15,061 bases of DNA, from NCBI GenBank assembly GCA_016198545.1, contig JACQIJ010000159.1:1-15061 (forward strand). Reading direction: 5' to 3'. The notes beneath the pieces were generated by a model. The model was not told the origin of the DNA. It saw only the letters and a list, made by a program, of their open reading frames with translations, and made no database searches. Position numbers and translations under genes: made by a program. The stretch is from Pseudomonadota bacterium (GTDB taxonomy: Bacteria > Pseudomonadota > Alphaproteobacteria > Micavibrionales > Micavibrionaceae). Every line of letters starts with the position of its first letter. Position 1 is the stretch's first letter. Positions 13,691-15,061 of this stretch are shown piece by piece.

Positions 13691-15061
13691 ATGACAGCGC
13701 AGGCGCAAAAAATGGATCAGAGGAAAAATTCGAAAACGGCGATTTCTCCAACGCGGGAGGAAAATTTTCCCGAGTGGTATCAGAGCGTCATCAAGGCGGC
13801 TGACATGGCGGAGAACGCGCCCGTGCGCGGCTGCATGGTCATCAAGCCCTATGGATACGCGTTGTGGGAGAATATTCAGCGGGCTCTTGATGACATGATT
13901 AAAGATGCGGGCGTGCAGAATGCCTATTTTCCGCTTCTGATCCCCCTTAGTTTCATCAGCCGCGAGGCCGAGCATGTGGAGGGATTCGCCAAGGAATGCG
14001 CCGTGGTCACGCACCACAGGCTGGAAAAGGGGCCGAAGGGCGATTTGATACCCGCGCCCGATTCAAAACTTGAGGAGCCTTTTATCATCCGCCCGACGTC
14101 GGAGACGATCATCGGCGATTCCATGAGCAAGTGGGTGCAGTCCTACCGCGATTTGCCTTTAAAGCTGAACCAGTGGTGCAACGTGATGCGGTGGGAAATG
14201 CGCCCGCGCATGTTTCTGCGCACGACGGAATTTTTATGGCAGGAAGGGCACAATGCCTTCGAAACGCCGGAAGAGGCGCATGAGGATGCGTTGAAAATGC
14301 TGAAGATTTACCAGCGCTTTTACGAAGAATTTATGGCCGTTCCCGGCCTTCCGGGCGAAAAGACGCCGGAGGAGCGATTCCCCGGCGCGAACAATACATA
14401 CACTTATGAGTCGATGATGCAGGACGGCAAGGCGCTGCAATCCTGCACTTCGCACGATCTGGGCCAGAATTTCGCACATTCCTGCAATATCCAGTTTCAG
14501 GGTCGCGACGGGCAGCAGCATCATGCCTATACGACGTCATGGGGGCTTTCGACGCGTTCCGTCGGCGGGCTCATCATGTCCCACGGCGATGACGACGGCA
14601 TGATTATGCCGCCGAAAGTCGCGCCGCATCAGGTCGTAATTTTACCCGTTATCCGGGACGATGACGCAGGGAAGGTCATGGTGGCCTGCGAGGCGCTGGC
14701 GATGAAGTTGAAAAAGAAGAGAATCCGCGTTCATCTGGATGCCACCGACCGCCGTACGCCCGACAAGATGTGGGATGCGATTAAAAAAGGCGTACCGCTG
14801 CGCGTCGAGATCGGCGCACGCGAAGCCGTGGCCGGACAGGTCACGCATGTCCGCCGCGATATCGGCAAAGATTCCAAGGAAACCTGCGGCGCGGATGAAT
14901 TTGTGAATAAGGTGCAGGGCGTTCTCGATGAGATTCAGAAAGGGCTGTTCGAGCGCGCCCGTTCTTTTATGACGGGGCATATCTTCGATGTGAAATCCGT
15001 TGCCGAGGCAAGGGAGTTCTTCAAGGCCGACAGGGCGGGCTTTGTCCGCATGGATGCCGCG
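13691..15061 (+). CDS. proS: Proline--tRNA ligase, archaeal/eukaryotic-like type 3 (3' end outside window)
   Basis: An open frame of 457 codons runs off the right edge. It encodes a class II aminoacyl-tRNA synthetase that charges tRNA-Pro. Type 3 ProRS features are clear: FPEWYQSVIKAADMAENAPVRG, then MVIKPYGYALWENIQ, RPTSETII (from R134), FLRTTEFLWQEGH (from F175, motif 2), and CTSHDLGQNF (from C252), TTSWGLSTRSVGGLIMSHGDD (motif 3 region) and the anticodon-binding domain beginning APHQVVILPV. The bacterial editing insertion domain is absent. C252 stands where I expect Gly in GTSH. A GAGGGG site nine bases upstream supports ATG 13691; an in-frame ATG at 13712 is possible. The extra C-terminal zinc-like domain of this type would lie beyond the edge. 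Confidence 0.95.
   Translation, partial: MTAQAQKMDQRKNSKTAISPTREENFPEWYQSVIKAADMAENAPVRGCMVIKPYGYALWENIQRALDDMIKDAGVQNAYFPLLIPLSFISREAEHVEGFAKECAVVTHHRLEKGPKGDLIPAPDSKLEEPFIIRPTSETIIGDSMSKWVQSYRDLPLKLNQWCNVMRWEMRPRMFLRTTEFLWQEGHNAFETPEEAHEDALKMLKIYQRFYEEFMAVPGLPGEKTPEERFPGANNTYTYESMMQDGKALQSCTSHDLGQNFAHSCNIQFQGRDGQQHHAYTTSWGLSTRSVGGLIMSHGDDDGMIMPPKVAPHQVVILPVIRDDDAGKVMVACEALAMKLKKKRIRVHLDATDRRTPDKMWDAIKKGVPLRVEIGAREAVAGQVTHVRRDIGKDSKETCGADEFVNKVQGVLDEIQKGLFERARSFMTGHIFDVKSVAEAREFFKADRAGFVRMDAA

Overview
The window looks like a chromosomal core segment of an alphaproteobacterium. The run nuoH-nuoI-nuoJ-nuoK-nuoL-nuoM-nuoN-birA-coaX-rnj-DUF1467-proS is, from general knowledge, a characteristic alphaproteobacterial gene order, and the encoded proteins read like members of those families. 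I cannot place it below class level. There is no sign of phage, transposon, CRISPR, tRNA or rRNA.

Left part (1-2868, + strand): the C-terminal part of a PhaC-like alpha/beta hydrolase that enters from beyond the left edge, then a small MazG/DR2231-like nucleotide pyrophosphohydrolase whose stop overlaps the start of nuoH (ATGA), then nuoI. The peripheral-arm genes nuoA-G, which normally precede nuoH, are not here, so the complex I operon is split.

Interruption (2883-3571): a PagL-like outer-membrane lipid A deacylase lies on the minus strand between nuoI and nuoJ. It converges on nuoI and diverges from nuoJ across a 182-nt intergenic region, the only sizeable non-coding stretch.

Right part (3572-15061, + strand): nuoJ, nuoK, an unrecognised 88-aa protein, nuoL, nuoM, nuoN, birA, coaX, rnj, a DUF1467 membrane protein, an unrecognised secreted 153-aa protein and proS. 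proS is cut by the right edge. No gap in this 11.5-kb run exceeds 4 nt and many junctions overlap, so it is probably one transcription unit joining membrane-arm complex I subunits to biotinylation, CoA synthesis, RNA turnover and tRNA charging.

The main departures from the expected layout are the split nuo operon with a nucleotide-pyrophosphohydrolase gene coupled to nuoH, the antisense pagL, two orphan small genes, an acidic insertion in NuoL, and an archaeal/eukaryotic-type (type 3) ProRS where alphaproteobacteria usually carry a short bacterial-type one. I do not see a convincing new multi-gene system; most of the window is ordinary core metabolism.
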